From: Burkholderia sp. BCC0322
GTDB lineage: Bacteria > Pseudomonadota > Gammaproteobacteria > Burkholderiales > Burkholderiaceae
NCBI RefSeq assembly: GCF_902833045.1
Contig: NZ_CADFDU010000003.1
Span: 248,001-312,000, forward strand
Direction of reading: 5' to 3'
Length of the DNA stretch: 64,000 bases
Shown here piece after piece: positions 9,650-18,019 of this stretch. A program made the position numbers and the translations under genes. Below the pieces are notes generated by a model. The model worked only from the letters and a program-made list of their open reading frames with translations, ran no database searches and was not told the DNA's origin. Each line of letters opens with the position of its first letter. The first letter of the stretch is position 1.

Positions 9650-10384
9650 ATGACGAGTACCCGCAAGACCTTGATGATCGCCGGTGGGCTCCTGGTCGCC
9701 GCAGCCGGCACTGCCTACGTGATGCTCCTGCGCGCGGATCACCGCGCGATCGAAGAGGCCGGCATCGGCGATTCGGCCGCGCCGGTTGCCGCGGCAACCG
9801 CGAGCAACGATCACGCGGTGCAGGGCGCCATCGCGCCGCCAGCCCCGGCAGCCCCGGCAGCCCCGGCCGATACGGCATCGAAGCAGGCAGCCGTTCCGTT
9901 GCCGCCACCCGCACCCGTCCCGGTAGCACCCGCGCGTGTCAGCGCCGCACCGGCATCGGTCCCCGCCGTTCCCGTCGTCAGCGAGAAAGCGCAGCCGAGC
10001 GCCCCGCCGCCGAGGGTCAACGTCGTGACCGTCGATGCACAGGATTCGACCCCGCCGCCCGCACCCGCGCAGGTCACGCAGCGCGCGCCGCGCAAGCGTG
10101 ACGGCCTCGAACGCCACGCGGCCGCGGCACCCTCCGCAACGAAAGCCGAAACGCCGGAGACGGCCGCCCTCGTCAGGGAATCGGCGAAGCTCGATCCGTC
10201 GTTGCCGTCGCCGCCGATGTCGTCGATGCCGTCGAGCAGCGGTGCGTACCGGCAAGGCCGTTCGTCGCCGGGTGCGAATCCGGTGGCCGCTGCGATGACC
10301 GAGCAACTGGTCAGGGAGTCGAGCAGTGTCAAGTCGCCACCGTCGCCGGCGCCGGCGAACGGCGGCCCGACCACCAGCCAGTAA
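9650..10384 (+). CDS. Membrane-anchored Pro/Ala-rich protein of unknown function
   Basis: A 244-residue protein that I do not recognise. Residues 7-26 form one hydrophobic helix, so it is probably anchored in the inner membrane with the rest in the periplasm. The body is low complexity, rich in Pro, Ala, Val and Ser, with repeated PAAPAAPA and PPAPVPVAP runs. It has no enzymatic motif. It ends just before a terminator that serves ahpF on the other strand. The composition resembles periplasm-spanning linkers of TonB-like or peptidoglycan-associated proteins, but no such C-terminal domain is present. Confidence 0.6.
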   Translation: MTSTRKTLMIAGGLLVAAAGTAYVMLLRADHRAIEEAGIGDSAAPVAAATASNDHAVQGAIAPPAPAAPAAPADTASKQAAVPLPPPAPVPVAPARVSAAPASVPAVPVVSEKAQPSAPPPRVNVVTVDAQDSTPPPAPAQVTQRAPRKRDGLERHAAAAPSATKAETPETAALVRESAKLDPSLPSPPMSSMPSSSGAYRQGRSSPGANPVAAAMTEQLVRESSSVKSPPSPAPANGGPTTSQ

Positions 10385-10400
10385 CCGCGAGCGCTTCCGG

Positions 10401-10441
10401 AATAAAAAGGGCCCCGCACGCCGACCAAAGCATGCGGGGCC
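10401..10441 (-). terminator. Intrinsic terminator of ahpF
   Basis: A perfect 9-bp stem (GGCCCCGCA at 10410-10418 with TGCGGGGCC at 10433-10441) has a 14-nt loop. On the minus strand it is followed by TTTTTATT. It lies about 40 bp after the ahpF stop codon. Confidence 0.85.
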
Positions 10442-10479
10442 AAGAGAGACAAACTGTTGTGCCGACGGGCTGACGCGCG

Positions 10480-12078
10480 TTACGCGGCGATCGCTTCTTC
10501 GGCCTGCGGTTGCGCGGCGGCAACCGGTTCAACGTCCTGCCGGATCAGGTGATCGAACGCGCCGAGCGATGCCTTCGCGCCTTCGCCCACGGCGATCACG
10601 ATCTGCTTGAACGGCACCGTCGTCACGTCGCCGGCGGCGAACACGCCGGGCACCGATGTCGCGCCGCGCGCATCGACGACGATCTCGCCGTGCTTCGACA
10701 GTTCGACCGTGCCTTTCAGCCATTCGGTGTTCGGCACGAGGCCGATCTGCACGAACACGCCTTCGAGATCGATGCGCTGCGTTTCACCCGAGCGCAGATC
10801 CTTGTAGACGAGCCCGTTCAGCTTGCTGCCGTCGCCGGTCAACTCGGTCGTCTGCGCCTGCGTGACGATCGTCACGTTCGGCAGGCTGCGCAGCTTGCGC
10901 TGCAGCACTTCGTCCGCGCGCAGTTGCGCACCGTATTCGATCAGCGTGACTGCCTTCACGATGCCGGCGAGGTCGATCGCGGCCTCGACACCCGAGTTGC
11001 CGCCGCCCACCACCGCGACGCGCTTGCCCTTGAACAGCGGGCCGTCGCAGTGCGGGCAGTACGCGACGCCACGGTTGCGGTATTCGCGCTCGCCCGGCAC
11101 GTTGATTTCGCGCCAGCGTGCGCCGGTTGCGAGGACGATCGTCTTCGCCTTCAGCACCGCGCCGTTCGCGAGACGGATCTGGTGCACGTCGCCCGGAATC
11201 AGCGCGTCGGCGCGCTGCACGTCCATGATGTCGACGTCGTACTGCTTCACGTGCTGCTCGAGCGCGGTCGCGAACTTCGGCCCTTCGGTTTCCTGCACCG
11301 ACACGAAGTTCTCGATGGCCATCGTGTCGAGCACCTGGCCGCCGAAACGCTCGGCGACGACGCCCGTCGCAATGCCCTTGCGCGCCGAGTAGATCGCCGC
11401 CGCCGCGCCTGCCGGGCCGCCGCCGACGATCAGCGTATCGAACACCGGCTTGTTCTCGAGCGACTTCGCGGCACGTGCGCTCGCGCCCGTGTCGAGTTTC
11501 GCGAGGATTTCCTTCACGCTGCTGCGGCCCTGGCCGAACGATGCGCCGTTCAGGAACATCGTCGGCACGGCCATGATCTGGCGCGACTCGACTTCATCCT
11601 GGAACAGCGCGCCGTCGATCGCGACGTGACGGATGCGCGGGTTGATCAGCGACATCACGTTCAGCGCCTGCACGACTTCCGGGCAGTTCTGGCACGACAG
11701 CGAGAAATACGTTTCGAACGCGTAGTCGCCGTCGAGCGCGCGAATCTGTTCGATCACGTCGTCGTCGAGCTTGATCGGATGGCCGCCCGTCTGCAGCAGC
11801 GCGAGCACGAGCGACGTGAATTCATGGCCCATCGGGATGCCGGCGAAGCGGATGCCGGCCGGCTTGCCGGGCTCGCCGATCGAGAACGACGGCTTGCGCT
11901 CGGCGTCGTCGCGGCGTTCGGTCACGGTCACACGATCCGTCAGCGACGCAATCTCGTTCAGCAGCGCCAGCAGTTCCTGCGATTTCGCGCTGTCGTCGAG
12001 CGAGGCGACGAGTTCGATCGGGCGCGTGATCTTTTCGAGGTACGCTTTGAGTTGGTTCTTGAGATTGGCGTCGAGCAT
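10480..12078 (-). CDS. ahpF: Alkyl hydroperoxide reductase subunit F
   Basis: A 532-residue flavoprotein that passes electrons from NADH through FAD and two disulfides to the peroxiredoxin AhpC. The N-terminal double thioredoxin-fold domain carries the redox pair SCQNC (Cys129 and Cys132). The thioredoxin-reductase-like part has the FAD site VGGGPAG near 218 and the active disulfide CPHC (Cys341 and Cys344), and a second nucleotide site VGGGNSG near 355. The start ATG at 12078 gives the normal AhpF N-terminus [10 protein letters not shown]. It lies 128 bp downstream of ahpC on the same strand, with a stem-loop between. A terminator follows. Confidence 0.97.
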   Translation of the reverse strand: MLDANLKNQLKAYLEKITRPIELVASLDDSAKSQELLALLNEIASLTDRVTVTERRDDAERKPSFSIGEPGKPAGIRFAGIPMGHEFTSLVLALLQTGGHPIKLDDDVIEQIRALDGDYAFETYFSLSCQNCPEVVQALNVMSLINPRIRHVAIDGALFQDEVESRQIMAVPTMFLNGASFGQGRSSVKEILAKLDTGASARAAKSLENKPVFDTLIVGGGPAGAAAAIYSARKGIATGVVAERFGGQVLDTMAIENFVSVQETEGPKFATALEQHVKQYDVDIMDVQRADALIPGDVHQIRLANGAVLKAKTIVLATGARWREINVPGEREYRNRGVAYCPHCDGPLFKGKRVAVVGGGNSGVEAAIDLAGIVKAVTLIEYGAQLRADEVLQRKLRSLPNVTIVTQAQTTELTGDGSKLNGLVYKDLRSGETQRIDLEGVFVQIGLVPNTEWLKGTVELSKHGEIVVDARGATSVPGVFAAGDVTTVPFKQIVIAVGEGAKASLGAFDHLIRQDVEPVAAAQPQAEEAIAA

Positions 12079-12173
12079 GGCGTTTCGGATTCCGTATTGA
12101 TGATTCTGGTCGGGCACGTCGTGCCGGAGGAGGGCGCGGGCCGCATGCCGCAGCGGCCCGGAATCGGGCGTCT

Positions 12174-12197
12174 CGCGCGCCTCGTGCGAGGCGCGCG
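12174..12197 (-). promoter_or_regulatory. Stem-loop between ahpC and ahpF
   Basis: A perfect 10-bp stem (CGCGCGCCTC with GAGGCGCGCG) and a GTGC loop begin about 10 nt after the ahpC stop. There is no U-run. Such a hairpin can partly stop transcription or protect the ahpC message, giving more AhpC than AhpF. Confidence 0.5.
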
Positions 12198-12206
12198 GAG
12201 CGATCG

Positions 12207-12770
12207 TCAGATCTTGCCGATCAGGTCGAGCGACGGAGTCAGCGTTTCCGCACCCGGCGTCCACTTGGCCGGGCAGACTTCACCCGGGTGCGCCGCGATG
12301 TATTGCGCAGCCTGCACCTTGCGCAGCAGTTCGCCGGCGTCGCGGCCGATGCCGTTGTCGTGGATTTCGCACAGCTTGATCTCGCCTTCCGGGTTGATCA
12401 CGAACGTGCCGCGCAGCGCCATCCCTTCTTCCTCGATCAGCACGTCGAAGTTGCGCGACAGCGTGAGCGTCGGGTCGCCGATCATCGGGTACTTGATCTT
12501 GCCGATCGTGTCCGACGTGTCGTGCCATGCCTTGTGCGTGAAGTGCGTGTCGGTCGACACGCCGTAGATTTCGACACCCAGCTTCTGGAATTCCGCGTAA
12601 CGGTCGGCGAGGTCGCCCAGCTCGGTCGGGCAGACGAACGTGAAGTCGGCCGGGTAGAACATGACGACGGACCACTTGCCCTTGAAGTTCTCTTCCGAGA
12701 CGGGCACGAAATCGCCATTGTGGTAAGCGGTTGCCTTGAACGGCTTGATTTGGGTGTTGATGATCGGCAT
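12207..12770 (-). CDS. ahpC: Alkyl hydroperoxide reductase subunit C (2-Cys peroxiredoxin)
   Basis: A 187-residue typical 2-Cys peroxiredoxin that reduces organic peroxides, hydrogen peroxide and peroxynitrite in the cytoplasm, with AhpF as electron donor. The peroxidatic cysteine is Cys47 in [11 protein letters not shown] and the resolving cysteine is Cys166 in [10 protein letters not shown]. Length and ends match the enterobacterial-type AhpC exactly. A ribosome site (GGAATTCTCCAG region) precedes the ATG. The gene heads the ahpCF unit, and its upstream region carries an OxyR-type site and promoter, so peroxide induction is expected. Confidence 0.98.
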   Translation of the reverse strand: MPIINTQIKPFKATAYHNGDFVPVSEENFKGKWSVVMFYPADFTFVCPTELGDLADRYAEFQKLGVEIYGVSTDTHFTHKAWHDTSDTIGKIKYPMIGDPTLTLSRNFDVLIEEEGMALRGTFVINPEGEIKLCEIHDNGIGRDAGELLRKVQAAQYIAAHPGEVCPAKWTPGAETLTPSLDLIGKI

Positions 12771-12811
12771 CTGGAGAATTCCTTTGCTTCAGTGGTGAGT
12801 GGAGTGTTGCC

Positions 12812-12840
12812 AGTATCCGGGTTCACCCTGACTTTGTGAA
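12812..12840 (-). promoter_or_regulatory. ahpC promoter
   Basis: On the minus strand the -35 box is TTCACA (five of six) and the -10 box GATACT (four of six), with an ideal 17-bp spacer. The start site would be about 35 nt before the ahpC ATG. A weak -10 fits an activator-dependent promoter. Confidence 0.65.
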
Positions 12841-12877
12841 ATTGCTTGTTTCAATCCGGGGCATCGGGAATTTCTAT
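12841..12877 (-). promoter_or_regulatory. OxyR binding site
   Basis: Reading the minus strand, four tetramers ATAG, CGAT, ATTG and CAAT are each separated by exactly 7 nt. This is the OxyR pattern ATAG-N7-CTAT-N7-ATAG-N7-CTAT, with 13 of 16 defined bases matched. It directly abuts the -35 box of ahpC, the position from which OxyR contacts RNA polymerase. Confidence 0.75.
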
Positions 12878-13157
12878 CTGCTTCCGGCCCTTGTTTGCGT
12901 GGGGGGGCGCGGACGGCGCTCGAGAAAGTGCGCGCGCGGGCGCCCGTTCGATGCAAGCGTGAGGGGAGAGGGTGCGCGGTCGCGAGGATCGATACCTTTT
13001 CGATCCCGATGCGAAGTGGCGTGACGCGCGATTCGGTTATGCCGTGTTCGGCGAGCGGGCCGATTTGCCGGCGAGGCACACGCGATATTTCTTGCAGGAG
13101 AGGTTTAGAGCAAATGCGTTGCACCGGCGCATTTGCATAGCCGCCGCGCACATCGGC
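12878..13157. other. Gap between the ahpC promoter and the toxin gene
   Basis: No gene, terminator with U-run or clear dyad found beyond the ahpC control region. Confidence 0.5.
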
Positions 13158-13523
13158 TCAGAGCTGATAGGGCACGCGAACGCCGGGTTCCGCGGCGGGA
13201 AAGTCTTTCGTGTTGCGAGATACGAGCAGCAGCCCGTTCACTTGCGCCGACGCCCAGACGATCGCGTCGGGCAGGCGTATGCGGCGTTCCTTGCGAATGA
13301 TCGCGGCGCGATTCGCCACCGTGCTGTCGAGCGCAATCACCTCGAATGACGAGAGCCATGCGCGGATCGGGGCTTCGTCGCGTGCGGACGTGCCGACCAG
13401 GACTTCCATCCACGAGATCGTGCTGATCGCACGATAGTCGTAGCGGCCCAGTTCCGCGCGGGCGGATTCCACGCCGCTCAGATAGTCGATCAGGATGTTG
13501 GTGTCGAAGAGCGCTTTTACCAT
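13158..13523 (-). CDS. PIN-domain ribonuclease toxin (VapC family)
   Basis: A 121-residue PIN-domain protein, the toxin of a type II toxin-antitoxin pair. It should cut RNA using Mg ions held by an acidic cluster. Visible acidic residues are Asp7 in FDTNILIDYL, Glu40 in WMEVLVG, Asp86 in LPDAIVWASA and Asp107 in NTKDF. These are the usual four positions, so the enzyme looks intact. Its start overlaps the antitoxin stop region by 7 bp, so the two are translated together. The exact RNA target cannot be inferred. Confidence 0.88.
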   Translation of the reverse strand: MVKALFDTNILIDYLSGVESARAELGRYDYRAISTISWMEVLVGTSARDEAPIRAWLSSFEVIALDSTVANRAAIIRKERRIRLPDAIVWASAQVNGLLLVSRNTKDFPAAEPGVRVPYQL

Positions 13524-13735
13524 TCCGAACGCATTTCCTCCTGATACGCGAGCCCGTCGACCGTGCGATCTTTCCAGAGACCGAATACGTCGTCGGCGAG
13601 CGGGCGCTTGTGCAGGGCAATGTAAGCATCGATCGCGTCGCGAATGATCGCGGCGCGGGGACGATGTTCAGTCTCGACGATGGCGGCCAGCTCGTCGAGC
13701 TGGCCATCCGACAGATCGATCAGAATCCGGCTCAT
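13517..13735 (-). CDS. Ribbon-helix-helix antitoxin partner of the PIN toxin
   Basis: A 72-residue protein with a ribbon-helix-helix DNA-binding N-terminus (SRILIDLSDGQLDELAAI, then RAAIIRDAIDAYIA). Its C-terminal tail contains FGLWKDR and acidic residues, typical of the part that wraps around a PIN toxin. It should neutralise the toxin and repress its own promoter by binding the palindrome upstream. It comes first in the pair, as usual for VapB-type antitoxins. Confidence 0.85.
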   Translation of the reverse strand: MSRILIDLSDGQLDELAAIVETEHRPRAAIIRDAIDAYIALHKRPLADDVFGLWKDRTVDGLAYQEEMRSEW

Positions 13736-13746
13736 GGCAGCCTCAG

Positions 13747-13770
13747 ATATATGATATGCATATCATATAT
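13747..13770. promoter_or_regulatory. 24-bp palindromic operator of the toxin-antitoxin pair
   Basis: A perfect 24-bp AT-rich palindrome centred between 13758 and 13759, with core GATATGCATATC. It starts 12 bp upstream of the antitoxin start codon. The length suits two ribbon-helix-helix dimers, so it is very probably the autoregulation site and covers the promoter. Confidence 0.8.
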
Positions 13771-13852
13771 ATTCGATCGAGCGCATGCAACACTCGGGCG
13801 GGCGCGGCGTCTGCGCGTAAGCCGCTGTCCGGCGATGCGGGAGGCGAGCCGC

Positions 13853-14749
13853 TCAGATCCCCGCCATCTTCCTCAACCACGCCGCCAGCCGCCTGGCCCC
13901 GTCCGGCATGTCCGCGTCGTCGCGCGTGCAGAGGTAGTAATCGCGCCCGTCGTCGAGCGCGTGATCGAACAGCTTCACGAGCTCGCCATTCGCCAGCTCG
14001 CGCTCGACCAGCGGCGCGCGCAGCAATGCCGCGCCGAGATCCGCGCGCGCGGCGCTCAGCGTGAGCTGGCCGTCCTCGAACATCGGCCCCACCGCGTGCG
14101 ACACGTGCCGCACGCCGGCGCCTTGCAGCCAGTTGACCCACGTGCTGCGATCTTCGTCGTGCACGAGCGGTGCGCGCGCGAGATCGGCCGGCGTGCGAAA
14201 CGGCCCGTGGCGTTTCAGGAACGACGGGCTGCACATCGGCACCATCGCGCCCGGCAGCAGCCGCTCGCAGCGGTAGCCGGGCCAGTCGCCGGTGCCGAAG
14301 CGGATCGACAGGTCCGATGCATCGCTGCGGTAGTTGCGGTGATGCGCGTACAGCACGGTCACGTCGACGTCCGTGTTGTCGGCCAGGAACGCGTGCAGCC
14401 GCGGAATGAACCAGCCGATGCCGAGCAGCGGAATCAGGCTGACGGTGATCTGCCGCAGCGACGAGCGGTCGCGCACGAAACGCGTCGCGCTGCGCAGTAC
14501 CGAGAACGCGGCGCTGATCGAGCGGTAGTAGTCGCGGCCTTCGTCGGTGAGCGCGAGCAGCCGGCCCTCGCGCACCGTCAGCGGCGTCTGGATGAACGCC
14601 TCGAGCAGCTGCAGCTGATGGCTGACCGCCGACGGCGTGATGTCGAGCTCGCCCGCCGCCGCGGTGACCGACCCGAGACGCGCGAACGCTTCGAACGCAC
14701 GCACCGCGCGCAGCGGCGGATCGTGCGGTAATTGTTCGATATTTTTCAT
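13853..14749 (-). CDS. LysR-family transcriptional regulator (GcvA-like)
   Basis: A 298-residue LysR regulator. The winged helix is at residues 15-70 (LRAVRAFEAFARLGSVTAAA, then ITPSAVSHQLQLLE), and the effector-binding domain fills residues 95-295. The sequence style (SVTAAAGELDITPSAVSHQ) is that of the GcvA/AmpR branch. It is transcribed away from the binding-protein, thiazoline hydrolase and carbamoylase genes and shares their promoter region, so it most likely controls them in response to a pathway substrate. A candidate dyad lies between. Confidence 0.9.
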   Translation of the reverse strand: MKNIEQLPHDPPLRAVRAFEAFARLGSVTAAAGELDITPSAVSHQLQLLEAFIQTPLTVREGRLLALTDEGRDYYRSISAAFSVLRSATRFVRDRSSLRQITVSLIPLLGIGWFIPRLHAFLADNTDVDVTVLYAHHRNYRSDASDLSIRFGTGDWPGYRCERLLPGAMVPMCSPSFLKRHGPFRTPADLARAPLVHDEDRSTWVNWLQGAGVRHVSHAVGPMFEDGQLTLSAARADLGAALLRAPLVERELANGELVKLFDHALDDGRDYYLCTRDDADMPDGARRLAAWLRKMAGI

Positions 14750-14798
14750 GTGTCGAATTTTATCGAAAAGTCCGGGTAAGTGGAAAAATAAAAATATC

Positions 14799-14810
14799 CT
14801 GTATTTACAG
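14799..14810. promoter_or_regulatory. Dyad in the divergent LysR control region
   Basis: CTGTA-TT-TACAG lies in the AT-rich space between the LysR gene and the divergent operon. It is a possible LysR-type binding site, though the flanks do not settle it. Confidence 0.35.
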
Positions 14811-14927
14811 TGAGATACATTAATGTGACGGGAATGGCATAAGCATCCAACAATTGGGTATTTGGGGTTTTGGTGCTGAATATTTAATATTTTTCATGTT
14901 TTTGATCCGATTCACCGATCCCCGCAC

Positions 14928-16094
14928 ATGAAAATCGCATTTCTCCACGCCAGCCTCGCTTTCTCGGCGGCCGCTCTGGTCGCCCCCGTTCCCGCGTTCG
15001 CGCAAGCCGCGCCGCAGACGATCCTGATCGGTCTTGCCGCGCCGCTCACCGGCCCGTCCGCGCGGATCGGCAAGGATCTGCAGAACGGCGCGCAACTCGC
15101 GATCGACGACGCGAACGCGAAGCATCCGACCATCGGCGGCAAGCCGGTGGTCTACAAGCTCGTCGCGGCCGATGACCAGTCCGATCCGCGCACGGCCGTC
15201 GCGGTCGCGCAGCAACTCGTCGACAAGCACGTGATCGGCGTCGTCGGCCACTGGAACACGGGCTGCAGCGTGCCGGCGTCGCGCGTCTACCGCGATGCGG
15301 GCATCCCGCAGATCGCGCCGGCGTCCACCGGCCATCAATACACGCAGCAGGGCTATGCGACGGCCTTCCGGATCATGGGTCACGACGATGCGGGCGGCCA
15401 TTTCACCGGCGCGTACGCGGTGAAGACGCTGAAAGCGAAGCGCATCGCGGTGATCGACGATCGCACGTCGTTCGGCTCGGGCCTGGCCGACCAGTTCATC
15501 CAGGGCGTGCAGGCGAACGGCGGCGCGATCGTCGATCGCCAGTACGTGAACGACAAGACGACCGACTTCAGCGGGGTGCTGACCGCGATCAAGGGCAAGC
15601 GCGCGGATCTCGTGTTCTTCGGCGGTCTCGATGCGCAGGCTGCGCCGATCGCGCGCCGGATGCGCCAGCTCGGCGTGAACGCACCGCTGCTCGGCGCGGG
15701 CGGCTTCGTGAGCCAGACCTTCCTGTCGCTCGCGGGCAAGGACGGCGACGGCGTGACCGCGCTCGAACCGGGCCTGCCGCTCGACCGGATGCCGGGCGGC
15801 AAGGCGTTCGACACGCAATACCAGGCGCGCTTCCGCGCCCCGATCGAACTGCATGCGCCGTTCGCGTACGACGCGGCCGCTACGTTGATCGCGGCCGCAC
15901 AGAAGGCCGGCACGACGCAACCGGCGAAGCTGGTCGCGGCAGTGCGTGCGATCGACCGGCCCGGCGTGACGGGGCGGATCGCGTTCGATGCCGAAGGCAA
16001 CCTGAAGGATCCGGCCTTCACGATCTACCAGGTGCGCGGCGGCAAGTGGGCCGTCGTCGACGTGCTCGGCGGCTCGCGCACCGCGACCAAGTAA
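14928..16094 (+). CDS. Branched-chain amino acid-type ABC binding protein (LivJ/LivK family)
   Basis: A 388-residue periplasmic type I solute-binding protein. It has a signal peptide (cleavage near ALA25, PVPAFAQA) and the family start ILIGLAAPLTGPSARIG, then QNGAQLAIDDAN and the ligand-contact region GHWNTGCSVPASRVY. No permease or ATPase gene is next to it, so it must share a transporter encoded elsewhere or act as a sensor. It leads the operon with a thiazoline carboxylate hydrolase and a carbamoylase, so its ligand may be 2-aminothiazoline-4-carboxylate or an N-carbamoyl amino acid. That is inference from position. Confidence 0.85.
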   Translation: MKIAFLHASLAFSAAALVAPVPAFAQAAPQTILIGLAAPLTGPSARIGKDLQNGAQLAIDDANAKHPTIGGKPVVYKLVAADDQSDPRTAVAVAQQLVDKHVIGVVGHWNTGCSVPASRVYRDAGIPQIAPASTGHQYTQQGYATAFRIMGHDDAGGHFTGAYAVKTLKAKRIAVIDDRTSFGSGLADQFIQGVQANGGAIVDRQYVNDKTTDFSGVLTAIKGKRADLVFFGGLDAQAAPIARRMRQLGVNAPLLGAGGFVSQTFLSLAGKDGDGVTALEPGLPLDRMPGGKAFDTQYQARFRAPIELHAPFAYDAAATLIAAAQKAGTTQPAKLVAAVRAIDRPGVTGRIAFDAEGNLKDPAFTIYQVRGGKWAVVDVLGGSRTATK

Positions 16095-16148
16095 ACGACC
16101 CGGCGCGACACAGCGCGACACAACGATAAAGCGACCAAGGCGATCCCC

Positions 16149-16670
16149 ATGACCGACACCACCCATCCATCCGCCGCAGCCGAGGACACGCGCCTCGGGA
16201 TCCTCGCGCGGCGCCGCATCGAAGCGGAAATCATCAAGCCCATCTACGAGATCATGAAGCGCGAGTTCGGCGCCGAGCGTGCGCAGGCCGTGATCGCGGA
16301 AGCCGTGCGCGGCGCGGCGGTCGATGCCGGCCGCACGTTCGCCGCGCAGGAGCCTGGCGGCACGAGCGTGAAGTCGTTCATCGCGCTGCAGGTGTTGTGG
16401 GAGAAGGACGATGCGCTCGACGTCGAGGTGCGGCGCGCGGACGACGCGCATTACGACTATGACGTGCATCGCTGCAGCTACGCGGAGATGTATCACGCGA
16501 TGGGGCTCGGCGAGATCGGGCACCTGCTGAGCTGCGCGCGTGACAGTTATTTCATCCAGGGCTATGCGCCGGACATCGCGCTCACGCGCACGAGCACGAT
16601 CATGCAGGGCGGCAAGCGCTGCGATTTCCGTTACGCGTTGCAATCCGCGCCGGAGAACGGCGATGCGTGA
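16149..16670 (+). CDS. L-2-amino-thiazoline-4-carboxylate hydrolase
   Basis: A 173-residue protein of the L-2-amino-thiazoline-4-carboxylic acid hydrolase family. In Pseudomonas the family enzyme (AtcB) opens the thiazoline ring to give N-carbamoyl-L-cysteine. The conserved C-terminal half is intact: HRCSYAEMYHAMGLGEIG, LLSCARDSYFIQGYAP, LTRTSTIMQGG and RCDFRY, with Cys109, Cys129 and Cys158. It has no signal peptide. Its stop overlaps the start of the next gene by 8 bp. That gene encodes the expected next enzyme, a carbamoylase. The pairing strongly supports the family call, though related substrates such as other cyclic ureas cannot be excluded. Confidence 0.82.
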   Translation: MTDTTHPSAAAEDTRLGILARRRIEAEIIKPIYEIMKREFGAERAQAVIAEAVRGAAVDAGRTFAAQEPGGTSVKSFIALQVLWEKDDALDVEVRRADDAHYDYDVHRCSYAEMYHAMGLGEIGHLLSCARDSYFIQGYAPDIALTRTSTIMQGGKRCDFRYALQSAPENGDA

Positions 16671-17928
16671 CGACAACGCAATGGCCGAGCGCGTGAGCGC
16701 GCCGCGTGTCGACGGCGACCGCCTGTGGGCGTCGCTCGACCGGATGGCGCAGATCGGTGCGACGCCGAAGGGCGGCGTCTGCCGTCTTGCGCTGACCGAT
16801 CTCGATCGCGAATCGCGCGACCTGTTCGTGCAATGGGCGCAAGACGCCGGCTGCACGGTGCGCGTGGACCGGATGGGCAACGTGTTCGCGCGCCGCGCGG
16901 GGCGCGATCCCGACGCCGCGCCGGTCATGACCGGCTCGCACGCCGATTCGCAGCCGACGGGCGGCCGCTACGACGGCATCTACGGCGTGCTCGGCGGGCT
17001 CGAGGTCGTGCGCGCGTTGAACGACGCGGGCATCGAGACCGAGCGCCCGATCGACGTCGTGATCTGGACCAACGAGGAAGGCTCGCGCTTCGCGCCGGCG
17101 ATGGTGTCGGCCGGCGTGTTTTCGGGCGTCTATACGCTCGAATACGGGCTGTCGCGCACCGACGGCACGGGCCGGACGATCGGCGAGGAACTGGCGCGGA
17201 TCGGCTATGCGGGTGCGGAGCCCGTCGGCGGCTATCCGGTGCATGCGGCGTACGAGTTGCATATCGAACAGGGCGCGATTCTCGAACGGGCGGGCAAGAC
17301 GATCGGCGTCGTGACGGCCGGGCAGGGGCAGCGCTGGTACGAAGTGACGCTCACCGGTGTCGATGCGCATGCGGGCACGACGCCGATGGCGTTCCGCCGC
17401 GATGCGCTGGTGGGCGCCGCGCGGATGATCTCGTTCGTCGAGGTGCTCGGCCGCCGTTACGCGCCGGACGCGCGCGCGACGGTCGGGATGATCGAGGCGC
17501 GGCCGAACTCCCGCAATACCGTGCCGGGCGGCTGCTTCTTCACGGTCGAATTCCGTCATCCCGATGACGCGGTGCTCGACGAACTGGACGCGGCGCTGCG
17601 CGCGGAACTCGCGCGCGTGGCCGACGAAACGGGCCTCGGCGCGCAGATCGAGCAGATCTTCACGTATGCGCCGATTCCGTTCGCGCCGCGCTGCATCGAC
17701 ACCGTGCGCGATGCGGCACGGGCGCTCGGGCTGTCGCACATGGATATCGTGTCCGGCGCGGGTCATGACGCGTGCTATGTGGCGCGCGTCGCGCCGACGG
17801 GGATGATCTTCGTGCCGTGCGTCGACGGGCTGAGCCACAACGAGGCCGAGGCGATTACGCCCGAGTGGGCGGCGGCAGGCGCCGACGTGCTGTTGCACGC
17901 GGTGCTGCGAAGCGCGCAGGAAACCTGA
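16663..17928 (+). CDS. Zn-dependent N-carbamoyl-L-amino acid amidohydrolase (AtcC/HyuC-like)
   Basis: A 421-residue M20-type metal-dependent amidohydrolase. It should remove the carbamoyl group as CO2 and ammonia from an N-carbamoyl-L-amino acid, here probably N-carbamoyl-L-cysteine. Metal ligands are visible: GSHADSQ (His93, Asp95), GRYDG (Asp104), NEEGSRF (Glu138 and Glu139), ELHIEQG and the C-terminal SHNEAE. The dimer domain has VDAHAGTTPM. The ATG at 16663 overlaps the upstream stop; the ATG at 16681 is an alternative. Allantoate amidohydrolase and beta-ureidopropionase are sister families. The thiazoline hydrolase upstream favours the cysteine route. Confidence 0.85.
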   Translation: MRDDNAMAERVSAPRVDGDRLWASLDRMAQIGATPKGGVCRLALTDLDRESRDLFVQWAQDAGCTVRVDRMGNVFARRAGRDPDAAPVMTGSHADSQPTGGRYDGIYGVLGGLEVVRALNDAGIETERPIDVVIWTNEEGSRFAPAMVSAGVFSGVYTLEYGLSRTDGTGRTIGEELARIGYAGAEPVGGYPVHAAYELHIEQGAILERAGKTIGVVTAGQGQRWYEVTLTGVDAHAGTTPMAFRRDALVGAARMISFVEVLGRRYAPDARATVGMIEARPNSRNTVPGGCFFTVEFRHPDDAVLDELDAALRAELARVADETGLGAQIEQIFTYAPIPFAPRCIDTVRDAARALGLSHMDIVSGAGHDACYVARVAPTGMIFVPCVDGLSHNEAEAITPEWAAAGADVLLHAVLRSAQET

Positions 17929-18019
17929 GTCAGGGCGCGACGGCGGTGGTCCGGCGGAAGTGTGATCTCCTGTCGGGCCACGCCGGTTTCCGCCTGGCGA
18001 CGCGAATGCGTGGTCCGAG

